64,000 bases of DNA. Origin: Ramlibacter rhizophilus. Lineage in GTDB: Bacteria > Pseudomonadota > Gammaproteobacteria > Burkholderiales > Burkholderiaceae_C. Position 1 is the first letter of the stretch. Each line of letters begins with the position of its first letter. Below, piece by piece: positions 25,269 through 33,261 of this stretch. The position numbers were made by a program, and so were the translations under genes. Location of the stretch: assembly GCF_004681965.1 (NCBI RefSeq), contig NZ_SMLL01000005.1, forward strand, positions 310,001 through 374,000, written 5' to 3'. The notes beneath the pieces are model-generated. The model saw only the letters and a list, made by a program, of their open reading frames with translations. It had not been told where the DNA came from and made no database searches.

Positions 25269-26489
25269 TCAGTGGGCGGCCCACTGGATGGTGCTGATGT
25301 CGATGCCGTCCTGGTACATCTCCCAGAGCGGGCTGAGTTCGCGCAGCTTGCTCACGTTGCGTCGGATGGAGTCGACGGCGTAGTCGATCTCCTGTTCGGT
25401 CGTGAAGCGGCCGATGGTCATGCGAAGGCTGCTGTGCGCGAGCTCGTCGCTGCGGCCCAGGGCGCGCAGCACGTAGCTGGGCTCCAGCGAGGCCGAGGTG
25501 CAGGCCGAGCCCGACGAGACGGCCAGCCCCTTGATCCCCATGATGAGCGACTCGCCTTCCACGAAGTTGAAGCTCATGTTCAGGTTGTGCGGCACCCGGT
25601 GCTCCAGGCTGCCATTGACGAAGACCTGCTCGATGTCGCCGAGGCCGTCCAGCAGGCGCTTCTGCAGCGCGCGAGCATGCGCCAGGTCCTTGGCCATGTC
25701 CTCGCGGGCGATGCGGAAGGCCTCGCCCATGCCGACGATCTGGTGCGTGGGGAGCGTTCCGGAGCGCATGCCGCGCTCGTGGCCGCCGCCGTGCATCTGC
25801 GCCTCCAGGCGCACGCGGGGCTTGCGCCGCACGTAGAGCGCGCCGATGCCCTTGGGCCCGTAGGTCTTGTGCGAGGCCAGGCTCATGAGGTCCACGGGCA
25901 GGGTCTTGAGGTCGATCTCGACCTTGCCGGTGGCCTGCGCCGCATCGACGTGGAAGACGATGCCGCGCTCGCGGCAGATGGCGCCGATGGCGGCGATGTC
26001 CTGGATGACGCCGATCTCGTTGTTCACGAACATGACGCTGGCCAGGATGGTGTCCGGGCGCAGGGCGGCCTTGAAGGCCTCCAGGTCCAGCATGCCGTCT
26101 TCCTGCACGTCCAGGTAGGTGACCTCGAAGCCCTGGCGCTCCAGCTCGCGCATGGTGTCCAGCACGGCCTTGTGCTCGGTCTTTACAGTCACCAGGTGCT
26201 TGCCGCGCGTCTTGTAGAAGTGCGCCGCGCCCTTGATCGCCAGGTTGTCGGATTCGGTGGCGCCGGAGGTCCAGACGATCTCGCGCGGATCGGCGCCGAT
26301 CAGCTCGGCCACCTCGCCCCGCGCCTTCTCCACCGCCTGCTCCGCTTCCCAGCCCCAGGCGTGGCTGCGCGAGGCCGGGTTGCCGAAGTGCTCACGCAGC
26401 CAGGGGATCATGGCGTCGACCACGCGCGGGTCCACCGGCGTGGTGGCACCGTAGTCCATGTAAATCGGGAAATGAGGCGTCGTGTCCAT
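25269..26489 (-). CDS. iscS: cysteine desulfurase IscS
   Basis: This PLP enzyme of 406 residues takes sulfur from L-cysteine and delivers it to IscU. Visible elements are '[14 protein letters not shown]', the PLP-binding lysine in '[16 protein letters not shown]', '[14 protein letters not shown]' and the persulfide cysteine in '[17 protein letters not shown]'. I chose the ATG at 26489 by the standard N-terminus; the longer open frame extends through iscR. It lies 23 bases after the iscR stop. Confidence 0.97.
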   Translation of the reverse strand: MDTTPHFPIYMDYGATTPVDPRVVDAMIPWLREHFGNPASRSHAWGWEAEQAVEKARGEVAELIGADPREIVWTSGATESDNLAIKGAAHFYKTRGKHLVTVKTEHKAVLDTMRELERQGFEVTYLDVQEDGMLDLEAFKAALRPDTILASVMFVNNEIGVIQDIAAIGAICRERGIVFHVDAAQATGKVEIDLKTLPVDLMSLASHKTYGPKGIGALYVRRKPRVRLEAQMHGGGHERGMRSGTLPTHQIVGMGEAFRIAREDMAKDLAHARALQKRLLDGLGDIEQVFVNGSLEHRVPHNLNMSFNFVEGESLIMGIKGLAVSSGSACTSASLEPSYVLRALGRSDELAHSSLRMTIGRFTTEQEIDYAVDSIRRNVSKLRELSPLWEMYQDGIDISTIQWAAH

Positions 26490-26512
26490 GTGGCTTCTTG
26501 TCTGGTGCGGGT

Positions 26513-27049
26513 TCAGCCCTTGGCCAGGGCGCTGCCCAGGGCGAAAACGGAGTTGGGTGCGTTGACGCGGATCGGCTTGACGACCGGTGCGCTGGAGATC
26601 GCGCGCTTGGGCGAAGGCTTGTCCTCGACCTGCACGCCCTTGGCGAGCTGTTCGTCCACGAGCTTTTGCAGCGACACGGAGTCCAGGAACTCGACCATGC
26701 GCTGGTTCAGCTGCGACCACAGCTCGTGGGTCATGCAGCGACCGCCGTCGCCGGTGCAGTTTTCCTTGCCGGCGCACTGCGTGGCGTCGATGGGCTCGTC
26801 CACGGAGACGATGATGTCGGCCACGGTGATCTCGCTGGCCTTGCGGCCCAGCGTGTAGCCGCCGCCGGGACCGCGGGTGGACTCGACCAGCTCGTGGCGG
26901 CGCAGCTTGCCGAACAGCTGCTCCAGGTAGGACAGGGAAATCTGCTGGCGCTGGCTGATGGCCGCCAGCGTGACGGGACCATTGTTCTGGCGCAGCGCCA
27001 GGTCGATCATCGCGGTGACCGCAAAGCGGCCTTTGGTTGTGAGACGCAT
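26513..27049 (-). CDS. iscR: Fe-S cluster regulator IscR (Rrf2 family)
   Basis: The 178-residue protein has an Rrf2 winged helix ('[20 protein letters not shown]') and the three cluster-binding cysteines in '[14 protein letters not shown]'. With its [2Fe-2S] cluster it represses the isc operon, and it activates other Fe-S genes without it. The ATG at 27049 is preceded by AAGGAG at good distance, a strong start. It is the first gene of the operon. Confidence 0.97.
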   Translation of the reverse strand: MRLTTKGRFAVTAMIDLALRQNNGPVTLAAISQRQQISLSYLEQLFGKLRRHELVESTRGPGGGYTLGRKASEITVADIIVSVDEPIDATQCAGKENCTGDGGRCMTHELWSQLNQRMVEFLDSVSLQKLVDEQLAKGVQVEDKPSPKRAISSAPVVKPIRVNAPNSVFALGSALAKG

Positions 27050-27199
27050 CGCAAGCTCCTTGTGCTTGGCCAAACTTCTGATCACCCCCTGCGACCTTGC
27101 CGCCGAGGCCCGTCTCCACCCTTGTCGCGGCACGTGGCCGCCCCTCGTTCGATTGCTCCGGCCGCGGATGGCCAGGCCGTGCTGACGCTTTGTTGACAA

Positions 27200-27246
27200 T
27201 TTCCGTCAAGTATACACCAAGACCTAACGGACTTGTCGGGTAAGTA
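27200..27246 (-). promoter_or_regulatory. isc operon promoter with candidate IscR site
   Basis: On the minus strand TATACT (27214-27209) is a good -10 element, about 160 bases upstream of iscR. Just upstream lies an imperfect palindrome-like stretch, ACCCGACAAGTCCGTTAGGT (27242-27223), that resembles the type 1 IscR site. Feedback repression by holo-IscR is expected. The site is assigned by eye only. Confidence 0.5.
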
Positions 27247-27307
27247 GACTGGCCAGTCGCGAAGTGGTTCCGTCAGGAATCGACCGCAGCACCTCGGCGT
27301 TTGGCTG

Positions 27308-27414
27308 AGGCACCTTCCCCCCCTGGGGGAAGGCCCGGATGGGGGCCGCGCGAGAAGTGGCTTGGTCGGCGCGCGCGGCCCCCACCCTACCCTCCCCCCA
27401 GAGGGGGAGGGTCT
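27308..27414. repeat. dispersed palindromic repeat, type A (copy 1)
   Basis: This ~107-bp unit has three nested inverted parts: a hairpin near 27313-27333, a long stem joining gatgggggccgcgcg near 27338 to cgcgcgcggcccccac near 27370, and a second hairpin near 27385-27411. It ends at the korB stop codon. A near-identical unit occurs at 54541-54645. It probably folds into a strong structure at the 3' end of korCAB mRNA. Confidence 0.8.
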
Positions 27415-28470
27415 TTACTTCAGGCCGGCGTTGAGCGCTTCAAGCGCAGCTGTGCCCGGGCACAGCTCGGCGAGTCCGAGTTCGTTGAGCGGCCGGCGGG
27501 TGGTGTTCAAGGCGGAGTGCAAATCCTCCGGGTCGGCCTGGACGTACAGCAGCCCGGTGGCGAGTTCGCCGCGCGAATGGCGCTCCTGCAGCAGGTCGAG
27601 GGCGGCCCGGCGGTCCGTGGGGTCGTAGCCTGGCGCGACGCTGCGAAGGCGCAGGACGGTGCCATCCCCCTGGGGGACGTCCAGCGCGCCGTCCGCTGCC
27701 GGGCGGGGCGCCAGCTCGGCGCCCGGGGCGATGAAGTCGATGCGGCTCACGGCCTCGTTGTGCTCGCGCACGTACTCGTAGCTCTTGGTGCTGCCCTCGT
27801 GGTTGTTGAAGGCCACGCAGGGGCTCACCACGTCCACGAAGGCGGCGCCGCCGTGCCGCAGGGCGCCCTTGATGAGGGGCACGAGCTGCGCCTTGTCGCC
27901 GGAGAAGCTGCGGGCCACGTAGGTGGCGCCCAGCTGCAGGGCCATGCCGACGAGGTCCACCGGGCTGTCGCTGTTGACCACGCCTTTCTTGCTGCGCGAG
28001 CCGGTGTCCGCGGTGGCGGAGAACTGGCCCTTGGTGAGGCCATAGACCCCGTTGTTCTCGACGATGTAGGTCATGCGCACCCCGCGCCGCATGGCATGGG
28101 CGAACTGGCCCAGGCCGATGGAGGCGGAGTCGCCGTCGCCCGAGACGCCCAGGTACAGCAGCTCGCGGTTGGCGAGGTTGGCGCCGGTCAGCACGCTGGG
28201 CATGCGCCCGTGCACGGTGTTGAAGCCGTGCGAGGCGCCGAGGAAATAGTCGGGCGTCTTGGAGCTGCAGCCGATGCCGGAGAGCTTGGCCACGCGGTGG
28301 GGCTCGATGTCCAGCTCCCAGCAGGCCTGGATGATGGCCGCCGAGATGGAATCGTGCCCGCAGCCGGCGCACAGGGTGGAGACCTTGCCCTCGTAGTCGC
28401 GCCGCGTGTAGCCCACGCGGTTCCTGCGCAGCTCGGGGTGGTGCAGCGGCGGCTTGGCGATCCAGGTCAT
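27415..28470 (-). CDS. korB: 2-oxoacid:acceptor oxidoreductase, beta subunit
   Basis: The 351-residue product carries the thiamine-diphosphate half of a 2-oxoacid oxidoreductase. Visible are the cysteine pattern 'STLCAGCGHDSI' and 'LSGIGCSSKTPDYF', and the ThDP/Mg motif 'LGVSGDGDSASIGLGQF' with 'VENNGVYGLTKGQFS'. It decarboxylates 2-oxoglutarate or a similar 2-oxoacid and yields the acyl-CoA together with the alpha subunit. The gene overlaps korA by four bases (ATGA). Gene order and sizes match the 2-oxoglutarate:NADP oxidoreductase known from Azoarcus; the exact substrate here is inferred. Confidence 0.9.
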   Translation of the reverse strand: MTWIAKPPLHHPELRRNRVGYTRRDYEGKVSTLCAGCGHDSISAAIIQACWELDIEPHRVAKLSGIGCSSKTPDYFLGASHGFNTVHGRMPSVLTGANLANRELLYLGVSGDGDSASIGLGQFAHAMRRGVRMTYIVENNGVYGLTKGQFSATADTGSRSKKGVVNSDSPVDLVGMALQLGATYVARSFSGDKAQLVPLIKGALRHGGAAFVDVVSPCVAFNNHEGSTKSYEYVREHNEAVSRIDFIAPGAELAPRPAADGALDVPQGDGTVLRLRSVAPGYDPTDRRAALDLLQERHSRGELATGLLYVQADPEDLHSALNTTRRPLNELGLAELCPGTAALEALNAGLK

Positions 28471-30332
28471 GCGGCTTGCTCCGGTTCGGCGTCGGCGGGC
28501 GCGTCGGGCACGCGTCGGCCCAGGTGCGGCAAGGTGCAGGCGTGCTGCGCGATGGCGCTGATGATGAAGCGGGCGGTGATGGGCGTGCCGTCGAAGTGCA
28601 GCACCTTGATCAGCCGCCTGGGGTCCACCTCCAGCTCGTTGACCAGCAGGCTGCGCATCTGCGCGTCGCGGTTCTGCTCGACCACGAACACGCGCTCGTG
28701 CTCGGCGATGAAGCGCGACACGCTGTCCGCGAACGGGTAGGCCCGCAGGCGCAGCGCATCCAGCTGGATGCCCTGCCCCGGCAAGGCCGCCAGCGCCTCG
28801 TCCATCGCGGGGCTGGTCGAGCCGAAGTAGATGACGCCCAGGCGCGTCGGCTCGGCCGCGCGGCGCAGCACGGGCTGGGGCACCAGGTCGGCGGCGGTGC
28901 GCAGCTTGCGCTGCAGCCGCTCGACGTTGTAGACGTAGTCGGCGCCGCGCTCCGAGTAGCGCGCCTGCGGGTCGCGCGTGGTGCCGCGGGTGAAGAAGCT
29001 GCCGCGCGTGGGGTGCGTGCCCGGAAGCGTTCGCCAGGGGATGCCGTCGCCGTCCACGTCCTTGTAGCGGGCGAACTCGGCGCCGGCCTCCAGCTGCTCG
29101 GCGCTCATGACCTTGCCGCGGTCGTAGGCGCGGCCCGGCGCCCACTGGAAGGGTTCGCACAGGCGCTGGTTCATGCCGATGTCCAGGTCGCTCATGACGA
29201 AGACCGGGGTCTGCAGCCGATCCGCCAGGTCCAGCGCGCAGGCCGCGTGCTCGAAGCACTCGTGCGGGTCCTGCGGCAGCAGCAGCACGTGCCGCGTGTC
29301 GCCGTGCGAGGCGTAGGCACAGGCGAGCAGGTCGGCCTGCTGCGTGCGCGTGGGCATGCCCGTGGAAGGACCGCCGCGCTGCACGTCGATGATGGTGACC
29401 GGAATTTCCGCGAAGTACGCCAGGCCGATGAATTCCGTCATGAGCGAAATGCCCGGACCCGAGGTGGCGGTGAAGGCGCGCGCGCCGTTCCAGCCGGCGC
29501 CCACCACCATGCCGATGGAGGCGATCTCGTCCTCGGCCTGCACGATGGCGTAGCGCTGCTCGCCCGTCGCGGGATCGACGCGGTACTTCGCGCAGTACTT
29601 CTGGAAGGCCTCGGCCACCGAGGACGAGGGCGTGATCGGGTACCAGGCCGCCACCGTGGCGCCGCCCCACACGCAACCCAGGGCCGCGGCGCTGTTGCCG
29701 TCGATGAAGATGCGCCCGCCCACCGCGTCGGCGCGGCGCACGCGCAGGCCCACCGGCTGCAGGTGCTCGCGCGCGAAGTCGCGGCCCAGGTGCAGGGCGC
29801 GCACGTTGGAGGCCAGCAACTTCTCCTTGCCGCGGTACTGCTCGGCCAGGAGTTTCTCGATCACCTCGGCATCGATGTCCAGCAGCACCGACAGCGCGCC
29901 CACGTACACGATGTTCTTGAACAGCTGGCGCTGGCGTGGATCGCTGTACACCGCATTGCAGATCTCCGTGAGCGGCATGCCGATCACGTGGACATCGGGC
30001 CGGAACTTCGCCGCCGGCAGCGGCCGCGTGCTGTCGTAGAAGAGGTACCCGCCGGGCGAGAGTTCGGCCACGTCCGCGTCCCAGGTCTGCGGGTTCATGG
30101 CCACCATCATGTCCACTCCGCCCCGCCGCCCCAGCCAGCCGGCCTCGCTCACGCGCACCTCGTACCAGGTGGGCAGGCCCTGGATGTTGCTGGGGAAGAT
30201 GTTGCGCGGGCTCACCGGCACGCCCATGCGCAGGATGGCCTTGGCGAACAGCTCGTTGGCGGAGGCGGACCCGGAGCCGTTGACGTTGGCGAACTTGATG
30301 ACGAAGTCGTTGACGGCCTCGATGCGGTTCAT
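28467..30332 (-). CDS. korA: 2-oxoacid:acceptor oxidoreductase, fused gamma-alpha subunit
   Basis: The 621-residue product joins a gamma domain at the N-terminus ('FANVNGSGSASANELFAKAILRMG', 'ATVD'-type fold) to the alpha/pyrimidine-binding domain ('GCVWGGATVAAWYPITPSSSVAEAF', 'AFTATSGPGISLMTEFIGLAYF', 'GGPSTGMPTRTQQADL'). This fused layout is typical of KorA of the 2-oxoglutarate type. It overlaps the upstream flavoprotein gene and korB by ATGA at both ends, so the three subunits are translated as a coupled set. Confidence 0.9.
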   Translation of the reverse strand: MNRIEAVNDFVIKFANVNGSGSASANELFAKAILRMGVPVSPRNIFPSNIQGLPTWYEVRVSEAGWLGRRGGVDMMVAMNPQTWDADVAELSPGGYLFYDSTRPLPAAKFRPDVHVIGMPLTEICNAVYSDPRQRQLFKNIVYVGALSVLLDIDAEVIEKLLAEQYRGKEKLLASNVRALHLGRDFAREHLQPVGLRVRRADAVGGRIFIDGNSAAALGCVWGGATVAAWYPITPSSSVAEAFQKYCAKYRVDPATGEQRYAIVQAEDEIASIGMVVGAGWNGARAFTATSGPGISLMTEFIGLAYFAEIPVTIIDVQRGGPSTGMPTRTQQADLLACAYASHGDTRHVLLLPQDPHECFEHAACALDLADRLQTPVFVMSDLDIGMNQRLCEPFQWAPGRAYDRGKVMSAEQLEAGAEFARYKDVDGDGIPWRTLPGTHPTRGSFFTRGTTRDPQARYSERGADYVYNVERLQRKLRTAADLVPQPVLRRAAEPTRLGVIYFGSTSPAMDEALAALPGQGIQLDALRLRAYPFADSVSRFIAEHERVFVVEQNRDAQMRSLLVNELEVDPRRLIKVLHFDGTPITARFIISAIAQHACTLPHLGRRVPDAPADAEPEQAA

Positions 30333-32161
30333 GCCACCGCCTCCCCTGCCCGCGCGGCCTGGCCGCCGCGACAGGCCGGCCCCGCCTTGGTGGTCTCCAG
30401 CAGGAACTTCTGCATGTCCCAGGCGCCGGTGGGGCAGCGCTCGGCGCACAGGCCGCAGTGCAGGCAGACGTCTTCGTCCTTGACCATGATGCGGCCGGTC
30501 TTGAGCGGCCCGGAGGCATAGAGCGGCTGCGTGGGGTTGCGCGCGGGCGCCTTCAGGCGGCCGCGCAGCTCGGACTCCTCGCCGTCCTGGGTGAAGGTGA
30601 TGCAGTCCATGGGGCAGATGTCCACGCAGGCGTCGCATTCGATGCAGGCCGAGTCGGTGAAGACCGTCTGAACGTCGCAGTTCAGGCAGCGCTGCGCCTC
30701 GCGGAATGCGGTGGCGGCATCGAAGCCCAGCTCCACTTCCACCTTGATGCTGGCCAGCGCGATCTCGGCCTTGGCCCAGGGCACGCGAAAGCGCGCCTCC
30801 AGCGAGGTGTCGTTGTCGTAGCTCCACTCGTGGATGCCCATCTTCTGCGACACCAGGTTGGTCTGTGGCGCCGGCCGCTCGGCCACGTCCAGCCCGTGCA
30901 GGAAGCGGTCGATGGACACCGCCGCCTCGTGCCCGTGGGCGACCGCCGTGATGATGTTCTTGGGCCCGAAGGCCGCGTCGCCGCCGAAGAAGACTTGCGG
31001 CAACGTGGACTGGAAGCTGTCCGCCCCGAGCACCGGCAGGCCGTGCGCGTCGAAGGCGATGCCGGCGTCGCGCTCGATCCAGGGGAAGGCGTTCTCCTGG
31101 CCCACGGCCACCAGCACCTCGTCGCATTCGAAGAAGGCCTCCGGCTCGCCCGTGGGCACCAGCGAGCGGCGGCCCCGCTCGTCGTACACGGCCCGCACGA
31201 TTTCGAAGCGCATGCCCACCAGCCGCCCGCCCTCGTGGACGAAGGCGGTGGGCACGTGGTAGTTGATGATGGGGATGCCCTCGTGCAGCGCGTCTTCCTT
31301 TTCCCAGGGCGAGGCCTTCATCTCTTCGAAGCCGCTGCGCACGATGACCTTCACGTCGCCGGCGCCGAGCCGGCGTGCCGAGCGGCAGCAGTCCATGGCG
31401 GTGTTGCCGCCGCCCAGGACGATCACGCGCGCGCCGATGCGGCTCACGTGGCCGAATGAGACCGAGGCCAGCCAGTCGATGCCGATGTGGATCTGCCCCG
31501 CGGCCTCCTCACGTCCCGGCAGTTGAAGGTCGCGCCCGCGCGGTGCGCCGCTGCCCACGAAGACGGCGTCCCAGCCGCCTTCCAGCAACGCCTTCATCGA
31601 CTCGATGCGCCGCCCCGCGACGAACTCCACGCCGAGGTCGAGGATGTAGCCGCACTCCTCGTCGATGACGCTTTCGGGCAGGCGAAAGCGCGGGATCTGC
31701 GTGCGGATGAAGCCGCCCGGCCGCGCTTCGCCGTCGAACACCGTGACTTCATAACCCAGCGGCGCGAGGTCGCGTGCGACGGTGAGCGATGCCGGCCCCG
31801 CGCCCACGCAGGCGATGCGCTTGCCGTTGCGCGGCCCGGGCCGGGGCATGCGGTGCCGCACGTCCTCCTTGAAGTCGGCCGCCACGCGCTTGAGCCGGCA
31901 GATGGCGACCGGCTCGGGCTTGTCGGCCTGCGCCTCCTCCACGCGCGAACGCCGGCAGGCGGGCTCGCAGGGCCGATCGCAGGTGCGCCCCAGGATGCCG
32001 GGGAACACGTTCGACGCCCAGTTGACCATGTAGGCATCGCCGTAGCGGCCCTGCGCGATCAGGCGGATGTATTCGGGAACGGGGGTGTGGGCGGGGCAGG
32101 CGTACTGGCAGTCCACGACCTGGTGGAAGTACCCCGGGTTGGCGATGTCGGTTCTCTTCAA
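30329..32161 (-). CDS. korC: FAD-dependent NAD(P) oxidoreductase subunit with two [4Fe-4S] sites (KorC-like)
   Basis: The 610-residue product is GltD-like. It has an N-terminal cysteine region ('CQYACPAHTPVPEYI', 'GRTCDRPCEPACRR'), an FAD-binding motif 'IACVGAGPASLTVARDL', an NAD(P)-binding motif 'VIVLGGGNTAMDCCRSA', and C-terminal ferredoxin modules ('CIECDACVDICPMDC', 'CLHCGLCAERCPTGA'). It should pass electrons between NAD(P) and the KorAB core. The start is a TTG at 32161: AAGGAG lies 7 bases upstream and the family's N-terminus begins there; the longer frame upstream is non-conserved. Confidence 0.88.
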   Translation of the reverse strand: MKRTDIANPGYFHQVVDCQYACPAHTPVPEYIRLIAQGRYGDAYMVNWASNVFPGILGRTCDRPCEPACRRSRVEEAQADKPEPVAICRLKRVAADFKEDVRHRMPRPGPRNGKRIACVGAGPASLTVARDLAPLGYEVTVFDGEARPGGFIRTQIPRFRLPESVIDEECGYILDLGVEFVAGRRIESMKALLEGGWDAVFVGSGAPRGRDLQLPGREEAAGQIHIGIDWLASVSFGHVSRIGARVIVLGGGNTAMDCCRSARRLGAGDVKVIVRSGFEEMKASPWEKEDALHEGIPIINYHVPTAFVHEGGRLVGMRFEIVRAVYDERGRRSLVPTGEPEAFFECDEVLVAVGQENAFPWIERDAGIAFDAHGLPVLGADSFQSTLPQVFFGGDAAFGPKNIITAVAHGHEAAVSIDRFLHGLDVAERPAPQTNLVSQKMGIHEWSYDNDTSLEARFRVPWAKAEIALASIKVEVELGFDAATAFREAQRCLNCDVQTVFTDSACIECDACVDICPMDCITFTQDGEESELRGRLKAPARNPTQPLYASGPLKTGRIMVKDEDVCLHCGLCAERCPTGAWDMQKFLLETTKAGPACRGGQAARAGEAVA

Positions 32162-32367
32162 ACCTCGTCTCCTTGCCCCCACTTCATTTGCTGCGGTGCA
32201 GCGGGCGGCGGAGGCTGGGATCAGTGTACGCCTGCCCGGCGGTACAGGGATCATCGCTTACCGAGCGTGCACGCCACCGCCCATACGCAGCTGGCGCCTG
32301 CAGAGACTGAACAGCGCGCCCACTGCACGGCCCGCTTCGCTCACGCGAAGGGCTCTAATCCGGCTGC

Positions 32368-32565
32368 TTATCGGATTCTTGCAGCGAGGACGTCCCTTCC
32401 TCCCATGTGGCAATCAACCCATCCACCAGAACAGCTCCAACCAAAATGGCACCGAAGAATCCAGAAGCTCAATCCGGTCAGCCAAGCCCCCAAGCTTGCG
32501 AGTGCTGCACAGACCGCTAGCATTTCTGCAAGCAGCTTAGGCTTGAACGTCTGAGTCGTTTTCAT
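32368..32565 (-). CDS. small membrane protein, candidate immunity protein of the orphan Rhs tip
   Basis: The 65-residue frame begins 'MKTTQTFKPKLLAEML' with a hydrophobic stretch of about 28 residues ('LLAEMLAVCAALASLGAWLTGL...') and a Cys/Trp-rich tail. Its ATG overlaps the stop codon of the orphan Rhs tip as ATGA, which is the arrangement expected for a toxin tip and its immunity gene. No family is recognised. Tail sequence 'RDVLAARIR' may be frame-shifted relative to an original longer protein. Confidence 0.5.
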   Translation of the reverse strand: MKTTQTFKPKLLAEMLAVCAALASLGAWLTGLSFWILRCHFGWSCSGGWVDCHMGGRDVLAARIR

Positions 32566-32889
32566 CGAGAACATCCACACTGCGCTGCGCCTATGCCTCC
32601 GGCAATACCTAGACCAGCACCATACGCGTTCACGCCAAAAACGCCTTTCCAGCAGAAGTGCGTAGCTGCGCGTCCGTCTTGCCTGCCAAGTTCGGCTGGC
32701 GCCAGTTGCACCCAAACCCACCATGGAACGCTGTTTTCGAAGTAGACCTGAACGCGCTTGCCTGTGCCCCCGATGAGGCAAGCAGAGAGCCAGCTTTTAC
32801 CAAGCCAGCATATGCAATTCGACTACCACCGGCAGCAAGCGCCGTAATCGTAGGCCTCGCTACACCGAATTCCCCTCCACATAGGTGAA
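32562..32889 (-). pseudogene. displaced orphan Rhs C-terminal tip, frameshifted
   Basis: The region starts with the Rhs core-end motif 'FTYVEGN', then in a second frame reads a tip-like sequence ('GSRIAYAGLVKAGSLLASS', 'NWRQPNLAGKTDAQLRTSAG'), then in a third frame 'GVNAYGAGLGIAGGIGA' with a final 'QCGCSR'. The '..TSAG..NAYGAG..' ending is common in Rhs tips. Two single-base indels break it, and no start codon or core precedes it. It is a remnant of an earlier Rhs tip replaced by the present one; its first 21 bases are identical to the matching site in the intact gene. Confidence 0.75.
32869..32889. repeat. 21-bp direct repeat, orphan copy of the Rhs core-tip junction
   Basis: These 21 bases are identical to 33687-33707 in the intact rhs gene, where they encode 'FTYVEGN'. 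The two copies flank the present tip and immunity gene, so this is the likely recombination junction. Confidence 0.85.
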
Positions 32890-32892
32890 GCG

Positions 32893-33261
32893 TCAAATCA
32901 CCGCGATGCGCTTTACTGTGCCGTCGCGCGCATGAATGTCTGCTGCTTCGACTCGCCAACTTCCAGAAATTTTCTTCAATCTAACCTTAATCCCGAAGAC
33001 ACCGGTTTCGGTTGCGGCTTCAAAGGAATAGTGTGCGATTCCGCCGCCTGAATCAAAGCCGCTCCAGAACTTGAAGTCAGCTCTGCTGACACGCCCAATC
33101 GAATTAGCCACTCGCGCATCCTCTGAAACGAACCGAAGGGCCTCTTCGTAGTCATCACTATTAATGGTGACGAAATAAAGTGTCAGCAGCAGCAGCGGCA
33201 CGAATATCACCAGTGCCAGCAGGTGCCTGACCTTCGGCTTGCTCAGCGTCCACATGTGCAT
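32893..33261 (-). CDS. small membrane-anchored protein, candidate Rhs immunity protein
   Basis: The 122-residue product has one N-terminal membrane segment ('HLLALVIFVPLLLLTLYFV') and a ~90-residue soluble part ending 'VEAADIHARDGTVKRIAVI', which resembles the Coa1-like cytochrome oxidase assembly fold in layout. It overlaps the 3' end of the rhs gene by 19 bases and stops just before the orphan tip. By position it is the expected immunity protein for the current Rhs tip. An alternative start two codons later (33255) fits the AGAGG upstream slightly better. Confidence 0.6.
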   Translation of the reverse strand: MHMWTLSKPKVRHLLALVIFVPLLLLTLYFVTINSDDYEEALRFVSEDARVANSIGRVSRADFKFWSGFDSGGGIAHYSFEAATETGVFGIKVRLKKISGSWRVEAADIHARDGTVKRIAVI

